The translations under genes and the position numbers were made by a program. Positions 1-9,116 of a stretch of DNA of 64,000 nt are shown one piece after another. The DNA is from Mobilitalea torta (GTDB taxonomy: Bacteria; Bacillota; Clostridia; Lachnospirales; Lachnospiraceae), in contig NZ_JBNPXH010000005.1 of assembly GCF_050433395.1 (NCBI RefSeq), forward strand, positions 282,921 to 346,920, written 5' to 3'. The notes beneath the pieces were generated by a model. That model had not been told where the DNA came from and did no database searches. It saw nothing but the letters and a program-made list of their open reading frames with translations. Positions within the stretch are counted from its first letter, which is position 1, and each line of letters begins with the position of its first letter.

Positions 1-747
1 CCGGTAAAACAACACAAACCCAATCGCCAGCGCACCAAAGCTATAGCACGCAGACAGCAGCAGCATCGTCTGATTCATGGGCGCACCAAAGATGGCATTC
101 CGAAAATTACTGATTACCGTATAGAGCGGATTCAGCCTAAGCACCCATGCCTTATCCCCAAGACGCAGATCTTCTACATGGTAGAAAATTCCGCTGGTGT
201 ACATAATAAGCATCAGCACAACCCCCCATAAATACTCCAGATCACGGAAAAACACAGCCATGGTAGCTAATATCATTCCAAAGCCCAGCGCCAGCACCAG
301 CAGTAAAAACAACGGTATGACTGCCTGTATCACATATACCGTGGGCCGCACTTTAAAGATAACAGCCGCGCCGAATAGCACCAACATGGAAATAAGAAAT
401 ATTACATAATTGGAGAGCACGCCGGACAGGGGATAGATATACTTTGGCACATATACCTTCTTGATCATGCCGCTGTTGCTGCGGATTGATTTCATTGCTG
501 ATTTTGTCGCATCGGAAAAGAAGCTGTACAACAGCCGTCCCGTCAGAATATAAACCGGAAACTGAGGGTCCTTTACCTTACGCAGACCGCCGAATACAAA
601 GGCCAGCACTGCCGTGGTCAGAATCGGCTCCAACAGCGTCCAGAGAATCCCCAGATAGGATCTGCGGTACCGCAGCCGGATATCCTTCTTCACCAATTCC
701 CCCAGTAAAAAGCGGTATTTGCTAAAATTCTTCCATAATTGTCTCAC
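1..747 (-). CDS. ABC-2 type polysaccharide/teichoic acid export permease (3' end outside window)
   Basis: Reverse-strand translation from a GTG at 747 gives at least 249 residues starting MRQLWKNFSKYRFLLGELV, with four or more hydrophobic segments and the YRRSYLGILWTLLEP signature of TagG/RfbA-type ABC-2 permeases. A GGAGG lies six bases before the GTG. The family exports lipid-linked wall polymers across the membrane with an ATPase partner, which would lie beyond position 1. The upstream neighbour is a glycosyltransferase/CDP-glycerol transferase 73 bases away, which fits a wall teichoic acid or similar glycopolymer cluster. The exact polymer is inferred. The C-terminus is missing because the window ends. 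Confidence 0.85.
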   Translation of the reverse strand, partial: MRQLWKNFSKYRFLLGELVKKDIRLRYRRSYLGILWTLLEPILTTAVLAFVFGGLRKVKDPQFPVYILTGRLLYSFFSDATKSAMKSIRSNSGMIKKVYVPKYIYPLSGVLSNYVIFLISMLVLFGAAVIFKVRPTVYVIQAVIPLFLLLVLALGFGMILATMAVFFRDLEYLWGVVLMLIMYTSGIFYHVEDLRLGDKAWVLRLNPLYTVISNFRNAIFGAPMNQTMLLLSACYSFGALAIGFVLFYR

Positions 748-772
748 ATTGATCCTCCGCTTCCTTGCTTGC

Positions 773-810
773 TACGGTTCCTCCTGGATGACATCGCAGA
801 CGGAACCGTA
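773..810 (-). other. Intergenic hairpin between polymer transferase and export permease
   Basis: Perfect 9-bp arms TACGGTTCC (773-781) and GGAACCGTA (802-810) lie in the 73-base gap between the two wall-polymer genes. No U-run follows on either strand, so it is more likely an mRNA processing or stability hairpin than a terminator. Its role is unknown. Confidence 0.45.
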
Positions 811-820
811 ACCTTCGCTT

Positions 821-3244
821 TCATGGTACTCTGAATACTGATTCTACCACTTTTTTAGCTGCATGTCCATCTTCCCATGCACAAAATCTGTTGTAAAACT
901 CATCGTACCGCTGTTGATACTTCGCCGCCACTTCATCGATCCCCCGAACTGCCTCAACTACCTCCTCTGTGGTAAACAACAGGGGTCCCGGTACTTCTTT
1001 TTCAATATCAAAATAAAAGCCCCGGAGCACATCCCGGTATTTTTCCAGGTCATAGGTATAAAACAGCATCGGCCGTTTCAAATTGGCATAGTCAAAGAAG
1101 ACCGAGGAATAATCCGTAATCAGAATATCCGAGATCAGGTACAGCTCCGATATATCATCATACCTGCTTAAATTATAGGCAAAGCCGGAGAAGGCCCTCA
1201 CATCCAGGGAATCCGCGATAAAATAATGGGTCCGGAGCAAGATTACATACTCCTCCCCTAAATCACGGCGCATTTTCTCCAGATCCAGATTCAATTCGAA
1301 TTTGTACTGCCCTTTGCCATAGAACTCATCATCCCTCCAGGTCGGCGCATAGAGAATGGTTTTTTTATCCTGAGGAATTCCTATCCTGCCGCGAATCTGC
1401 CGGGACAGCTCTTCCCGGTCAGGATCATGTAAAATATCATTTCTGGGATAGCCGGTTTCCAGCATCTGATTCTCGTACATAAAGCATCTGCGGAAGGTTA
1501 CACTGCAGAAGGCATTGGGTGCAATCAAGTAGTCCCAGGCGCGGGATTGCTTGTATACCTGCTGCTTATATTTGGGAGTTGCCGAGGTAATTTCCTCAAT
1601 ATCGAAGACCAGCTTCTTTAACGGCGTCCCATGCCAGGTCTGCAGAAAGATATTCTCCGGCCTCTTGATTGTCCATTCCGGCTGTCTTCCGTTGAATACA
1701 TAATATCTGCTGCATGCCAGATAATAGTAATAAGCCAGACTATACCGTCTGATCTTCCTGTGCCGGTACGGTATCCGGGTATTTCTTTTATTAATGACCC
1801 AGATAAATTTATATTGATCCGGATAGTGCTTCGCCAAATATTCATAGATATATTTGGGACTGTCCGAATAATTCTTACCAAAAAAGCTTTCAAATAAAAT
1901 ATAATTCTTCATCGGCCGTTTCATAAACACATGAATATAGAAGGCCATATACAGGGCTTTCCTGCTCCGGATCACCCTTTTCAGCTTCCGCCAGGCCAGA
2001 TGCCGGGTAACAATCCTTTGGGCCGCCTGCACATCCCGGCGCATCAGAGCTTTGACAATACGCCTTTTATAGCCTCTCACTGATCTTATTGCCCTCGGAC
2101 TGATCCGGTTCATAAGGTCGCTCATACGAATGAAATTCTCCTCACGCCAGGCAGAATTCATGCTTCGCTTCAGCTTTGGGGCATAAACCCCGGTATAATA
2201 CATAATATATTTTCTGTCAAAGAGATACCGCAATTCGGAATCCGGGGGTATCCTCTTGATTGTTTCATAATAGGTATCTAAAAAATCAAAAAAACGGTTG
2301 GGATCCTTTACTTGTGACAGAGAAGGCAGATTAATGGCATCATTGTGCTTTCTCTTTATATACTTTGCGCTCAGCCTCTTACAGAATCGTTCCGTCTTAG
2401 ACAGGGCTTCTACCAGAAAAGGAGCATCCGACAGATAGATAATATTTTCCGGAAACCGCAAGTGATGCTCTTCAATAAAGCTTCTGCGAAACAATATTCC
2501 CAGTACTGATATATTGCGAACTCCCTTCCGCTTTACCACCAAAACTCGGTATGCCTTCCTGATGCGGGCCTCCTTCCGGCGAAGCAATTCCTCCTCGGAC
2601 ATCTCTTCTGTTCCATCTTCGCTGTTGCTATCATCCTCTAGGATTCTTCTGCCTGCATCACAAGCTTTGTCCTTATCCGTATTGTCTGTATCATCATTGT
2701 CTGCATCTCCGTTATCTGTATCGTCATTATCTGTATCATCATTGCCTCTGTCTGATCCGCCTCCGTCATTGCCGCCGTTTTCCGCATCCAGCTGAGCCGT
2801 ATCCGAGGCGCTTCCCTCATTCTCCGTCTCCTCATCCCCGGCATCCTGCTCCAGCTTTCTTGCCAGAAAAACAGCTCTTCCAAACCAGGTCGGGATTTTC
2901 TTGCCATAGACAATATCCGCTTCCCAGTCCTGGGCAGCCTGAAGCAATGTCTCAAGGGTGTCACCATACAAATAATCATCACTGTCCAGAAAATACACAT
3001 ACTCACCACATGCTTTCTCCAGACCCAGATTCCGTGCGGCTGCCACACCTGTCTTTCCCTTGAGACGATGTACACGGACGGATAAGCCTTCATAATCCGA
3101 AAGCATCTCCAGCTCCTTTTCCTTTACCCTGTCACAGATCAAAAGAACCTCCATATCCCTGACCGCCTGCTCGGACAAACTGTCCAGACAGTCACGCAGA
3201 TAGCTCTCGCCTTCGTGGTACGGAATAATAATACTTATCTTCAT
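821..3244 (-). CDS. Fused GT2 glycosyltransferase / CDP-glycerol glycerophosphotransferase with acidic repeat insert
   Basis: The protein has 807 residues. The start at 3244 was chosen because GGAGG sits seven bases before this ATG; an upstream in-frame codon at 3277 has no site. Residues 1-120 are a GT-A family 2 domain (SIIIPYHEGE, DSDDYLYG). The C-terminal half is a Glyphos_transf domain (TWHGTPLKKL, ILYAPTWRDDEF, ITDYSSVFFDYA), which in TagF/TarF-like enzymes transfers glycerol phosphate from CDP-glycerol to a membrane-bound acceptor. The two are separated by an Asp/Glu-rich, low-complexity stretch (about residues 140-225) holding five tandem NDDTD-like pentads. It precedes the export permease in the same direction, so it probably builds the polymer that the permease exports. 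The acceptor and product cannot be told from sequence. Confidence 0.88.
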   Translation of the reverse strand: MKISIIIPYHEGESYLRDCLDSLSEQAVRDMEVLLICDRVKEKELEMLSDYEGLSVRVHRLKGKTGVAAARNLGLEKACGEYVYFLDSDDYLYGDTLETLLQAAQDWEADIVYGKKIPTWFGRAVFLARKLEQDAGDEETENEGSASDTAQLDAENGGNDGGGSDRGNDDTDNDDTDNGDADNDDTDNTDKDKACDAGRRILEDDSNSEDGTEEMSEEELLRRKEARIRKAYRVLVVKRKGVRNISVLGILFRRSFIEEHHLRFPENIIYLSDAPFLVEALSKTERFCKRLSAKYIKRKHNDAINLPSLSQVKDPNRFFDFLDTYYETIKRIPPDSELRYLFDRKYIMYYTGVYAPKLKRSMNSAWREENFIRMSDLMNRISPRAIRSVRGYKRRIVKALMRRDVQAAQRIVTRHLAWRKLKRVIRSRKALYMAFYIHVFMKRPMKNYILFESFFGKNYSDSPKYIYEYLAKHYPDQYKFIWVINKRNTRIPYRHRKIRRYSLAYYYYLACSRYYVFNGRQPEWTIKRPENIFLQTWHGTPLKKLVFDIEEITSATPKYKQQVYKQSRAWDYLIAPNAFCSVTFRRCFMYENQMLETGYPRNDILHDPDREELSRQIRGRIGIPQDKKTILYAPTWRDDEFYGKGQYKFELNLDLEKMRRDLGEEYVILLRTHYFIADSLDVRAFSGFAYNLSRYDDISELYLISDILITDYSSVFFDYANLKRPMLFYTYDLEKYRDVLRGFYFDIEKEVPGPLLFTTEEVVEAVRGIDEVAAKYQQRYDEFYNRFCAWEDGHAAKKVVESVFRVP
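2669..2743 (-). repeat. In-frame 15-bp repeats encoding NDDTD-like pentads
   Basis: Five consecutive 15-base units inside the glycosyltransferase gene encode NDDTD, NDDTD, NGDAD, NDDTD and NTDKD (residues 168-192). The unit length keeps the frame, so copy number could vary without breaking the gene. Confidence 0.85.
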
Positions 3245-3312
3245 GTTATACCCTCCATATATCCTGAAATCCAACAACTATTCCTTTTCCTTACGGAAAG
3301 CGCGACATAGAA

Positions 3313-3342
3313 ATTATAGCATTTCAGGAAAGAATTCGTCAA
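3313..3342 (-). promoter_or_regulatory. Sigma-A promoter of the wall-polymer operon
   Basis: On the minus strand TTGACG (3342-3337) and TATAAT (3318-3313) are separated by 18 bases, about 70 bases upstream of the start at 3244. A second TATAAT-like box lies further upstream in the same AT-rich gap. Confidence 0.65.
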
Positions 3343-3475
3343 GCAAGGCCCCTTCCTTTACCATCAAAGGTACTTCCGGAACAATTTATTATATCTATTC
3401 TTCCCTTAAAACACCTTTTTTAATTGTCTTTTTCCATATTATTGATAAAAAGAGAGCGGATGGCGGTTTGGAATT

Positions 3476-3530
3476 CCATAAAAAAAGCAGCCGTGGGAGA
3501 TGCCCTTACGGGCAGTTCCTATGGCTGCAG
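3476..3530 (-). terminator. Rho-independent terminator of leuA
   Basis: Twenty-odd bases past the leuA stop, minus-strand GCAGCC...GGCTGC arms enclose an inner TGCCC/GGGCA pairing and are followed by a run of seven T. This separates leuA from the wall-polymer operon, which then has its own promoter. Confidence 0.85.
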
Positions 3531-3551
3531 ATCTTCTTATGATATAATCCT

Positions 3552-5219
3552 TTATTTTAACTCCAATCGGTTAAGGGCACTGAAGATGGCACGAATCGAA
3601 GCCCTTGTTATATTAGAGCTTACGCCGACGCCATAGGTAACTCTTCCGCTCTTCGCGTCCAGCATATGAATGTATGCCGCTGCCTGCGCACCGGCTCCGC
3701 CGCTCAACGCATGCTCTGTATAATCCAATACCTTGATCTCGATGCCAAGCTCCTCCATCAGGCCTCTCTGAACCGCATCAATAGGTCCATTACCGATGGC
3801 TGTGAAAGTTCTCTCCTCCCCGGCATTGGTGTAAATCACTTCTGCTTTGGTGCTGGCTTCATCCCGATCCGAAATATCTTCAATTCTGCATCTTCTAAAG
3901 TGCAGAGGCTCTTTTCTCTCAAGATAGCAAGCCTTGAATTCATTCATGATCTGCTCCGGTGAAACCTCACCCTGGTTCTCGGATATGCGCTGAATAACAT
4001 CGGCAAATTCCTTATGCATACCCTTCGGCAGCTTAAAGCCAAAGTAGTTCTCCATAACAAAGGCAACACCGCCCTTGCCGGACTGGCTGTTGATACGGAC
4101 AATGGGCTCATACTGCCTTCCGATATCCGCAGGATCTATGGGGAGATAGGGAACGGCCCAGTAAGCGCTGTTACGCTCCTTCATTGCCTGAACTCCCTTA
4201 TTAATGGCATCCTGATGGGAACCTGAGAATGCGGTAAATACCAATTTCCCCGCATATGGATGTCTTTCGTGCACCTTCATCTTGCACAGACGCTCATACG
4301 CTTCAATAAGTTCGTTAATATTATCAATCTCCAGCTCAGGATTAATCCCTTGGGAAAACATATTGTAAGCTAAAGTTAAGATATCGACATTACCCGTTCT
4401 CTCTCCATTGCCAAACAGAGTGCCTTCTACCCTGTCCGCACCGGCAAGCAAGGCCAGCTCGGCAATCGCCACACCCGTACCGCGGTCATTGTGGGGATGA
4501 ACACTGAGAATAATGGAATCACGGTTTTTAAAATTACGGCTCATCCACTCTATCTGATCCCCATACACATTGGGCGTATTCATCTCAACGGTTGCAGGAA
4601 GATTGAAGATAATCTTCTTCTCCGGTGTCGGCTGCCAGATATCCTGCACTGCACTGCAGACCTCCAGAGCAAAATCCACCTCTGTTCCGGTAAAGCTCTC
4701 CGGGGAATATTCCAGAATAATCTCACCCGGAAAATCCTTCGCATATTCCTTTACCATCTTTGTCGCATCCAATGCAATCTGCTTAATCTCTTCCCTGGAC
4801 ATGTGGAATACCACATCTCTCTGTAAAGTAGAAGTAGAGTTATAAATATGGACAATGGCCCGCTTTACACCTTCCAGCGATTCAAAGGTTCTTTTCAACA
4901 AATGCTCCCTGCATTGTACCAGAACCTGGATTGTGACATCCTCCGGGATCAGTCTCCGGTCGACTAATTGTCTTAAGAAATCATATTCAATCTGCGATGC
5001 AGAGGGAAATCCAACCTCAATTTCCTTAAAGCCAAGCTTCACCAAAAGCTGGAAAAACTCGATCTTTTCCTCCACTACCATGGGTTCAATCAGCGCCTGA
5101 TTCCCATCTCTTAAGTCCACACTGCACCAAATCGGCGCCTTTTCAATCTGCTTTCCCGGCCACTGTCTGTCTGGTAAATCCACAACGGGGTTTCTCTGAT
5201 ATCTCTTAAAATTCAACAT
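3552..5219 (-). CDS. leuA: 2-isopropylmalate synthase
   Basis: The protein has 555 residues and condenses acetyl-CoA with 2-oxoisovalerate, the first committed step of leucine synthesis. The N-terminal TIM barrel carries the DLRDGNQAL metal/substrate motif (near residue 37) and the HPHNDRGTG signature. The C-terminal part fits the LeuA dimerisation/leucine-feedback domain (GNGPIDAVQRGL, YGVGVSSNI). The length fits the longer LeuA class found in actinobacteria and many clostridia. The start at 5219 follows AGGAGG at good spacing; the frame is open to 5291 but without a site. It stands alone, with a long leader upstream and its own terminator. No other leu genes are in the window. Confidence 0.95.
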   Translation of the reverse strand: MLNFKRYQRNPVVDLPDRQWPGKQIEKAPIWCSVDLRDGNQALIEPMVVEEKIEFFQLLVKLGFKEIEVGFPSASQIEYDFLRQLVDRRLIPEDVTIQVLVQCREHLLKRTFESLEGVKRAIVHIYNSTSTLQRDVVFHMSREEIKQIALDATKMVKEYAKDFPGEIILEYSPESFTGTEVDFALEVCSAVQDIWQPTPEKKIIFNLPATVEMNTPNVYGDQIEWMSRNFKNRDSIILSVHPHNDRGTGVAIAELALLAGADRVEGTLFGNGERTGNVDILTLAYNMFSQGINPELEIDNINELIEAYERLCKMKVHERHPYAGKLVFTAFSGSHQDAINKGVQAMKERNSAYWAVPYLPIDPADIGRQYEPIVRINSQSGKGGVAFVMENYFGFKLPKGMHKEFADVIQRISENQGEVSPEQIMNEFKACYLERKEPLHFRRCRIEDISDRDEASTKAEVIYTNAGEERTFTAIGNGPIDAVQRGLMEELGIEIKVLDYTEHALSGGAGAQAAAYIHMLDAKSGRVTYGVGVSSNITRASIRAIFSALNRLELK

Positions 5220-5456
5220 AATTATATCCTCCTGGCTATTATAGGTATACGCCAGCGGCAGCACATCGCTGCGCCAGCACATCAAATTCATGCAATTTCC
5301 AACGTCCCGGCTGCAAAGCCTGCAGAGACACTTCCCATTCTAGCTACGGAGTCGATAAATTACGCTGTATTTCTTGATAATAAATAACTTGGTCTTATCT
5401 ACGCGAGTCCCAACAGCATCAAATCCTTTCCCTTATAAATTGGTAATTTTAATCCG

Positions 5457-5508
5457 AAAAAAGGTCACTGCAATCTGCAGCGCTTTTGCGCCTCGATTGA
5501 TAGTGACC
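5457..5508 (-). terminator. Strong hairpin plus U-tract: HPr terminator or leuA attenuator
   Basis: Minus-strand arms GGTCACT/AGTGACC, CAATC/GATTG and GCGC-AAAA-GCGC stack into one long stem, directly followed by six T. It lies 66 bases after the HPr stop and so can end that transcript. It also starts within a few bases of where a promoter at 5512-5540 would initiate, so it could instead attenuate leuA. Confidence 0.8.
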
Positions 5509-5511
5509 TCC

Positions 5512-5540
5512 ATTATAGCATCCCGTATTTTCAATTACAA
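5512..5540 (-). promoter_or_regulatory. Putative leuA promoter
   Basis: Minus-strand TTGTAA (5540-5535), 17-base spacer, TATAAT (5517-5512). The expected start site near 5505 falls at the base of the hairpin at 5463-5508, an unusual arrangement. Confidence 0.5.
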
Positions 5541-5574
5541 CTATTTTTTTATAAATTAATCTCCTAGGGTTTTC

Positions 5575-5850
5575 CTACTTTGACAGCTCCATTCCCAGTC
5601 CGCCTCTTATAATATTGCCAAGCTCTTCCAAAGCCAGAAGTTCATCGGAACCCTCGCATAGCAGCTCTATCTCATCCCCATGCTTCACACAGGCCGATAA
5701 AACGCCCAGCACACTCTTGGCATTCACGGACTTCTCTCCGATACGGATCGTAATCGTGGATTTAAATTCAATGGCCCTGTTGCATAATATGCTGATTGGT
5801 CTCAGATGCAATCCCGCAGGAATATTCACCACCAGCTTGGTACTAACCAT
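5575..5850 (-). CDS. HPr family phosphocarrier protein
   Basis: The protein has 91 residues. It shows the HPr active-site region (IPAGLHLRPI, with the phosphorylatable His and following Arg) and the regulatory serine region (NAKSVLGVLSA), where HPr kinase modifies Ser46 in Firmicutes. It therefore could work both as a PTS phosphocarrier and as a carbon-catabolite effector, in the cytoplasm. No enzyme I gene is adjacent, so it may be a secondary HPr. It lies 51 bases after cdaR on the same strand, is preceded by GGAGG, and is followed by a strong terminator. Confidence 0.9.
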   Translation of the reverse strand: MVSTKLVVNIPAGLHLRPISILCNRAIEFKSTITIRIGEKSVNAKSVLGVLSACVKHGDEIELLCEGSDELLALEELGNIIRGGLGMELSK

Positions 5851-5901
5851 GCCATCCCTCCTATCACAAAGTCAACTACAGACGCTTCCGCCCCGGCTGA
5901 C

Positions 5902-7131
5902 TTAATCACTGGAAACCTCAGGAGCAATGTAGACATTTACATCCGGGCTGCTGGCTAACTTGGAGTAGCCCTCCAGATCCGCCTGCACTTTAACAGAATA
6001 AGTTCCGGGGGTGTAGTCCTTCAGATCAACATATAGCTTCAGCGAACCTCTGGAAATATCCTCTAACTCATCTGCCGGACCCATCACCTTCAGATTCAGC
6101 GATCCGGTTGTCAGAAAGCTGCCGTACAAATCCGGAGGAAGATTACGGATCTCAATATCTCCCGGCCAGAAGGTGATCACTTTCGTATCCGCCCTCTCAA
6201 TGGTAATATCAATGAACGCCATATGGTCATCCTCTACCAGCTGGAGCCCATCTTCCAGTTCTTCCTGAATATTTATATCTTTCTGGACACTCTTCCCCAT
6301 TTCGCTGATATCCTCATTGATCACCAGCTCCTCCACGCCCCTAAGAAGATGTTCCGGGCCGGCAATTTCAATGGTCCGCGGTTCATACTCTACCTTGGTC
6401 ACGGTATAGCCATAGGCCGGTTCTCCGACAGGGTTGATGGTAAGAGCAATCTCCTTGGTCTCATATATCGTTATCTTGACAGAAATATAGCTCTGTCCAA
6501 AGGTCAGATTCTTACCCACTACTTCCTCACCATCTTCATCATAGGCCTTCGGCTTCTCATAGGCGGTAAAGGTCTCCGAGGAACCGGATACATTTACCTC
6601 GGTCACAATGTCCTTGATTCGTTCTATCATACTCTTAGGTCCCGATACGGTAATCAGATTACTGACCGACTTTCCTCCCACATGGTAGCCATCGGCAGGT
6701 TCTCCCTTAGTCACCACCGCAACCTTGAACTTCTTGCTGATCCGCTCTTCCCGATTAATTTTCATCATCTGGTAGCGTCCTTCCGTTACGGTAACATCCG
6801 CTTCGTATTTCGGAGATCTGATCTCTATGGCAACCGCATTGACATCGGAGAGCTTGGCAAAATCCGCCGTCACCTCAAAATCAGCTGAAGTAAGGGTCTC
6901 TTTAATGGATCGTCTCACCGCCACAGTAAAGTCAATGGCGGCCCCCTCTACGATCTCATACACCATCTCCTGGGAAAGGATAGCATCTTCATTTAATATC
7001 TTTACCGGTACATTGGAAAAAGAGGCCGGAACCACCGGATCATCCACGTTTGTTATAATAAGCCACAGAATGGCGGCAAGAATAATAGACAGAACCTTTA
7101 AGCCGATGTTTCTAGTCAACTTCTCTTTCAT
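5902..7131 (-). CDS. cdaR: YbbR-domain regulator of diadenylate cyclase
   Basis: The protein has 409 residues. One N-terminal membrane segment (about residues 9-26, LKVLSIILAAILWLIIT) is followed by an extracytoplasmic region of repeated YbbR domains, the layout of CdaR, which binds and modulates CdaA. The gene start overlaps the end of cdaA by 20 bases, the usual coupling of this pair. In many Firmicutes glmM follows cdaR; here an HPr gene follows and glmM is not in the window. The length is close to that expected for four YbbR repeats. Confidence 0.92.
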   Translation of the reverse strand: MKEKLTRNIGLKVLSIILAAILWLIITNVDDPVVPASFSNVPVKILNEDAILSQEMVYEIVEGAAIDFTVAVRRSIKETLTSADFEVTADFAKLSDVNAVAIEIRSPKYEADVTVTEGRYQMMKINREERISKKFKVAVVTKGEPADGYHVGGKSVSNLITVSGPKSMIERIKDIVTEVNVSGSSETFTAYEKPKAYDEDGEEVVGKNLTFGQSYISVKITIYETKEIALTINPVGEPAYGYTVTKVEYEPRTIEIAGPEHLLRGVEELVINEDISEMGKSVQKDINIQEELEDGLQLVEDDHMAFIDITIERADTKVITFWPGDIEIRNLPPDLYGSFLTTGSLNLKVMGPADELEDISRGSLKLYVDLKDYTPGTYSVKVQADLEGYSKLASSPDVNVYIAPEVSSD

Positions 7132-7987
7132 TCTTTATTCTTCCCTTCCATAATTTTAATTTCCTGGGTTCCGCTGATTTCTTCTGTACATCTATCAGCT
7201 TCGCCCTCAGATAATCACCGTCGACATTACGGATCAGCTTGCCTTCCCTGGCGATGGACACCCTTCCCGTCTCTTCCGACACAATTATGGTCAAGCTGTC
7301 CGATACCTCACTGATACCGATCCCTGCTCTATGTCTTGTCCCCAAATCCTTACTGAGCTGCATATTATCCGAAAGAGGCAAATAGCAGGTTGCCGCCACA
7401 ATCCGGTTCCCTCTGAGAATTACCGCTCCGTCATGAAGGGGTGTGTTATGTTCAAAAATATTAATCAGAAGCTCACTGCTGATGAGACTGTCGATATAGA
7501 TACCGGTGTTTTCAAAATCGTTCAGCGGAGTATCCTCCTCCATGACGATCAGAGCTCCCGTCTTCGTCCTGGCCAATTCGAAGGTCGCCCGGACGATCTC
7601 ATTCAAGGTATGATCGGAGAACTTCTCACTATCCTTGTTGTCGTCAAAGGGGATAATGGATTTCATCAGATTCTTCTGTCCCAACTGCTCCAACGCCTTA
7701 CGAAATTCCGGCTGGAAGATAATGACAATGGCGATTATACCCACATTGATTGTATTCTTGATAATCCAGGCTATTACATTCAGATCAAATATTACAGTCA
7801 ACAGCCAGAAGGCCATTATGACCGCCAACCCCTTGACCAGGGCCCAGGCCCTCGTCGTTTTGATCCATTTCACCACATGATAGATCAGGAATGCCAGAGC
7901 AATAATCTCAAAGATATCCGTAAGATAAATCTTCCGGATTGACATCCATACCGAGTATTCTCTGATTAATCTTCTGATTGCCTCCAT
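7112..7987 (-). CDS. cdaA: Diadenylate cyclase (membrane-bound CdaA type)
   Basis: The protein has 291 residues. Three N-terminal membrane helices are followed by a DAC domain with both catalytic signatures, DGAVI (near residue 190) and GTRHRAGIG (near residue 220). It makes cyclic-di-AMP from two ATP at the membrane; in Firmicutes this messenger controls potassium and osmolyte balance and wall integrity. The GGAGAGGG site precedes the ATG at 7987. It is followed by cdaR with an overlap and preceded 23 bases upstream by a multi-pass membrane protein on the same strand. Confidence 0.95.
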   Translation of the reverse strand: MEAIRRLIREYSVWMSIRKIYLTDIFEIIALAFLIYHVVKWIKTTRAWALVKGLAVIMAFWLLTVIFDLNVIAWIIKNTINVGIIAIVIIFQPEFRKALEQLGQKNLMKSIIPFDDNKDSEKFSDHTLNEIVRATFELARTKTGALIVMEEDTPLNDFENTGIYIDSLISSELLINIFEHNTPLHDGAVILRGNRIVAATCYLPLSDNMQLSKDLGTRHRAGIGISEVSDSLTIIVSEETGRVSIAREGKLIRNVDGDYLRAKLIDVQKKSAEPRKLKLWKGRIKNEREVD

Positions 7988-8010
7988 AGTCCCTCTCCTA
8001 CCGCATCTCT

Positions 8011-9078
8011 TTATTCATCATCCATGTCATTCTGTCTATAGCTGTAACCCTCGTCTCTGCCGGAATAAACATTATCGTCCTCGTCGTATTCTTCTTCCAT
8101 ATCCTCTGTATCCTGTCTGCGAAGCCCGGTCCTGGCCGGATCTGCTCCTGCGCTCTTCACATTGATATGCTTCACCTTCTTCTGAGGTGCCGTTACCGTG
8201 ACCTTGGGAACTGCCTTTACATAATAATAATAAACATCATCCTCGAACTGGACATGCTCCACTCCTGAATAATCCAGGGTAAGCTTAAAGAAATGCGCTA
8301 TATATGCAATAACTCCCGATACCAGTGTGCCCAGAATCATGGCAAGAATCTGTTCCGATTTATCCAGGATAATGTCACTGATGAGAAACCCGAGAATACT
8401 GGTCAAAACACCTGCGGCAATGGATATCTCAAATGCATAGTCAAACTTCATCCGCCGGACATAGTACACTACCAGGAGGATTAAAACAAAGATAACAACC
8501 GCCATAATCATCTGCTTATTATTCAGCAATGCATCAATTACATCCGTATAGAGCTTCAGCACATCGTCCACAGAGGGATTTACCTGTACATTCACCGCGG
8601 TCTTCACCAGCTGGAGGATGTAATATATGATCACACCGCAGCCCGTAGCAACAATGGCCACAGGTGCAGCAACGATCCCCAGCAGGATGGGCATCACATA
8701 GGGAATCTTCAAAAAATACAAAATCGGCATTGCCAGCACCACATAACCGTAGCGGGGTGTAAATCTGGCAAATAAAAAGTATAATATCATCAGCAGGATG
8801 ATTACCAAAATCGATAAAATCGGCGAAGCATAATAGATGTGCATAGCCGCCATCAGTGTCGCAATCAACACCATAATTGCCGAAGGAGTGAATGCACTGA
8901 CCAGAGACAGCGCTAGCAGTACCGGAATGGACTTCAGCCTGGAATCAAAGCCAATCTCGTTATTGATCACGGTGAATGATATAAAAGCAAAGATAAATTT
9001 CATTGCCGGATTAATGTATATATCATGTCTTTGATAGAAATTCTTTACACGTTCTCTGAACACCAGTAATGGCATCAT
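8011..9078 (-). CDS. Multi-pass membrane protein of unknown function upstream of cdaA
   Basis: The protein has 355 residues with about eight hydrophobic helices between residues 20 and 275, then a hydrophilic tail rich in Asp/Glu/Tyr. I do not recognise a named family. The start at 9078 was chosen because GGAGG lies seven bases before its ATG; the upstream TTG at 9093 overlaps that site. It sits between a second small membrane protein and cdaA in one apparent operon with gaps of 23-38 bases, so a role in the cyclic-di-AMP or envelope-stress circuit is possible but only inferred from position. Confidence 0.75.
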   Translation of the reverse strand: MMPLLVFRERVKNFYQRHDIYINPAMKFIFAFISFTVINNEIGFDSRLKSIPVLLALSLVSAFTPSAIMVLIATLMAAMHIYYASPILSILVIILLMILYFLFARFTPRYGYVVLAMPILYFLKIPYVMPILLGIVAAPVAIVATGCGVIIYYILQLVKTAVNVQVNPSVDDVLKLYTDVIDALLNNKQMIMAVVIFVLILLVVYYVRRMKFDYAFEISIAAGVLTSILGFLISDIILDKSEQILAMILGTLVSGVIAYIAHFFKLTLDYSGVEHVQFEDDVYYYYVKAVPKVTVTAPQKKVKHINVKSAGADPARTGLRRQDTEDMEEEYDEDDNVYSGRDEGYSYRQNDMDDE

Positions 9079-9116
9079 GTTTTTTTCCTCCAAATTTTAA
9101 GACTCCGTGTTTACGT

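Larger units (their letters stand above)
5220..5574 (-). promoter_or_regulatory. 355-base leader/intergenic region upstream of leuA
   Basis: No convincing gene lies here. It contains a promoter-like pair, a strong terminator hairpin, and further toward leuA a CTGCAG/CTGCAG stem (near 5313-5326) and two GATGTGCTG direct repeats just before the ribosome binding site. I looked for a T-box (GGTGGTACCGCG core) and for a Leu-rich leader peptide and found neither. Confidence 0.5.

Noticed and set aside
6223..6888. 221-residue open frame antisense to cdaR
   Set aside because: Shadow of cdaR; no start signal and no domain.
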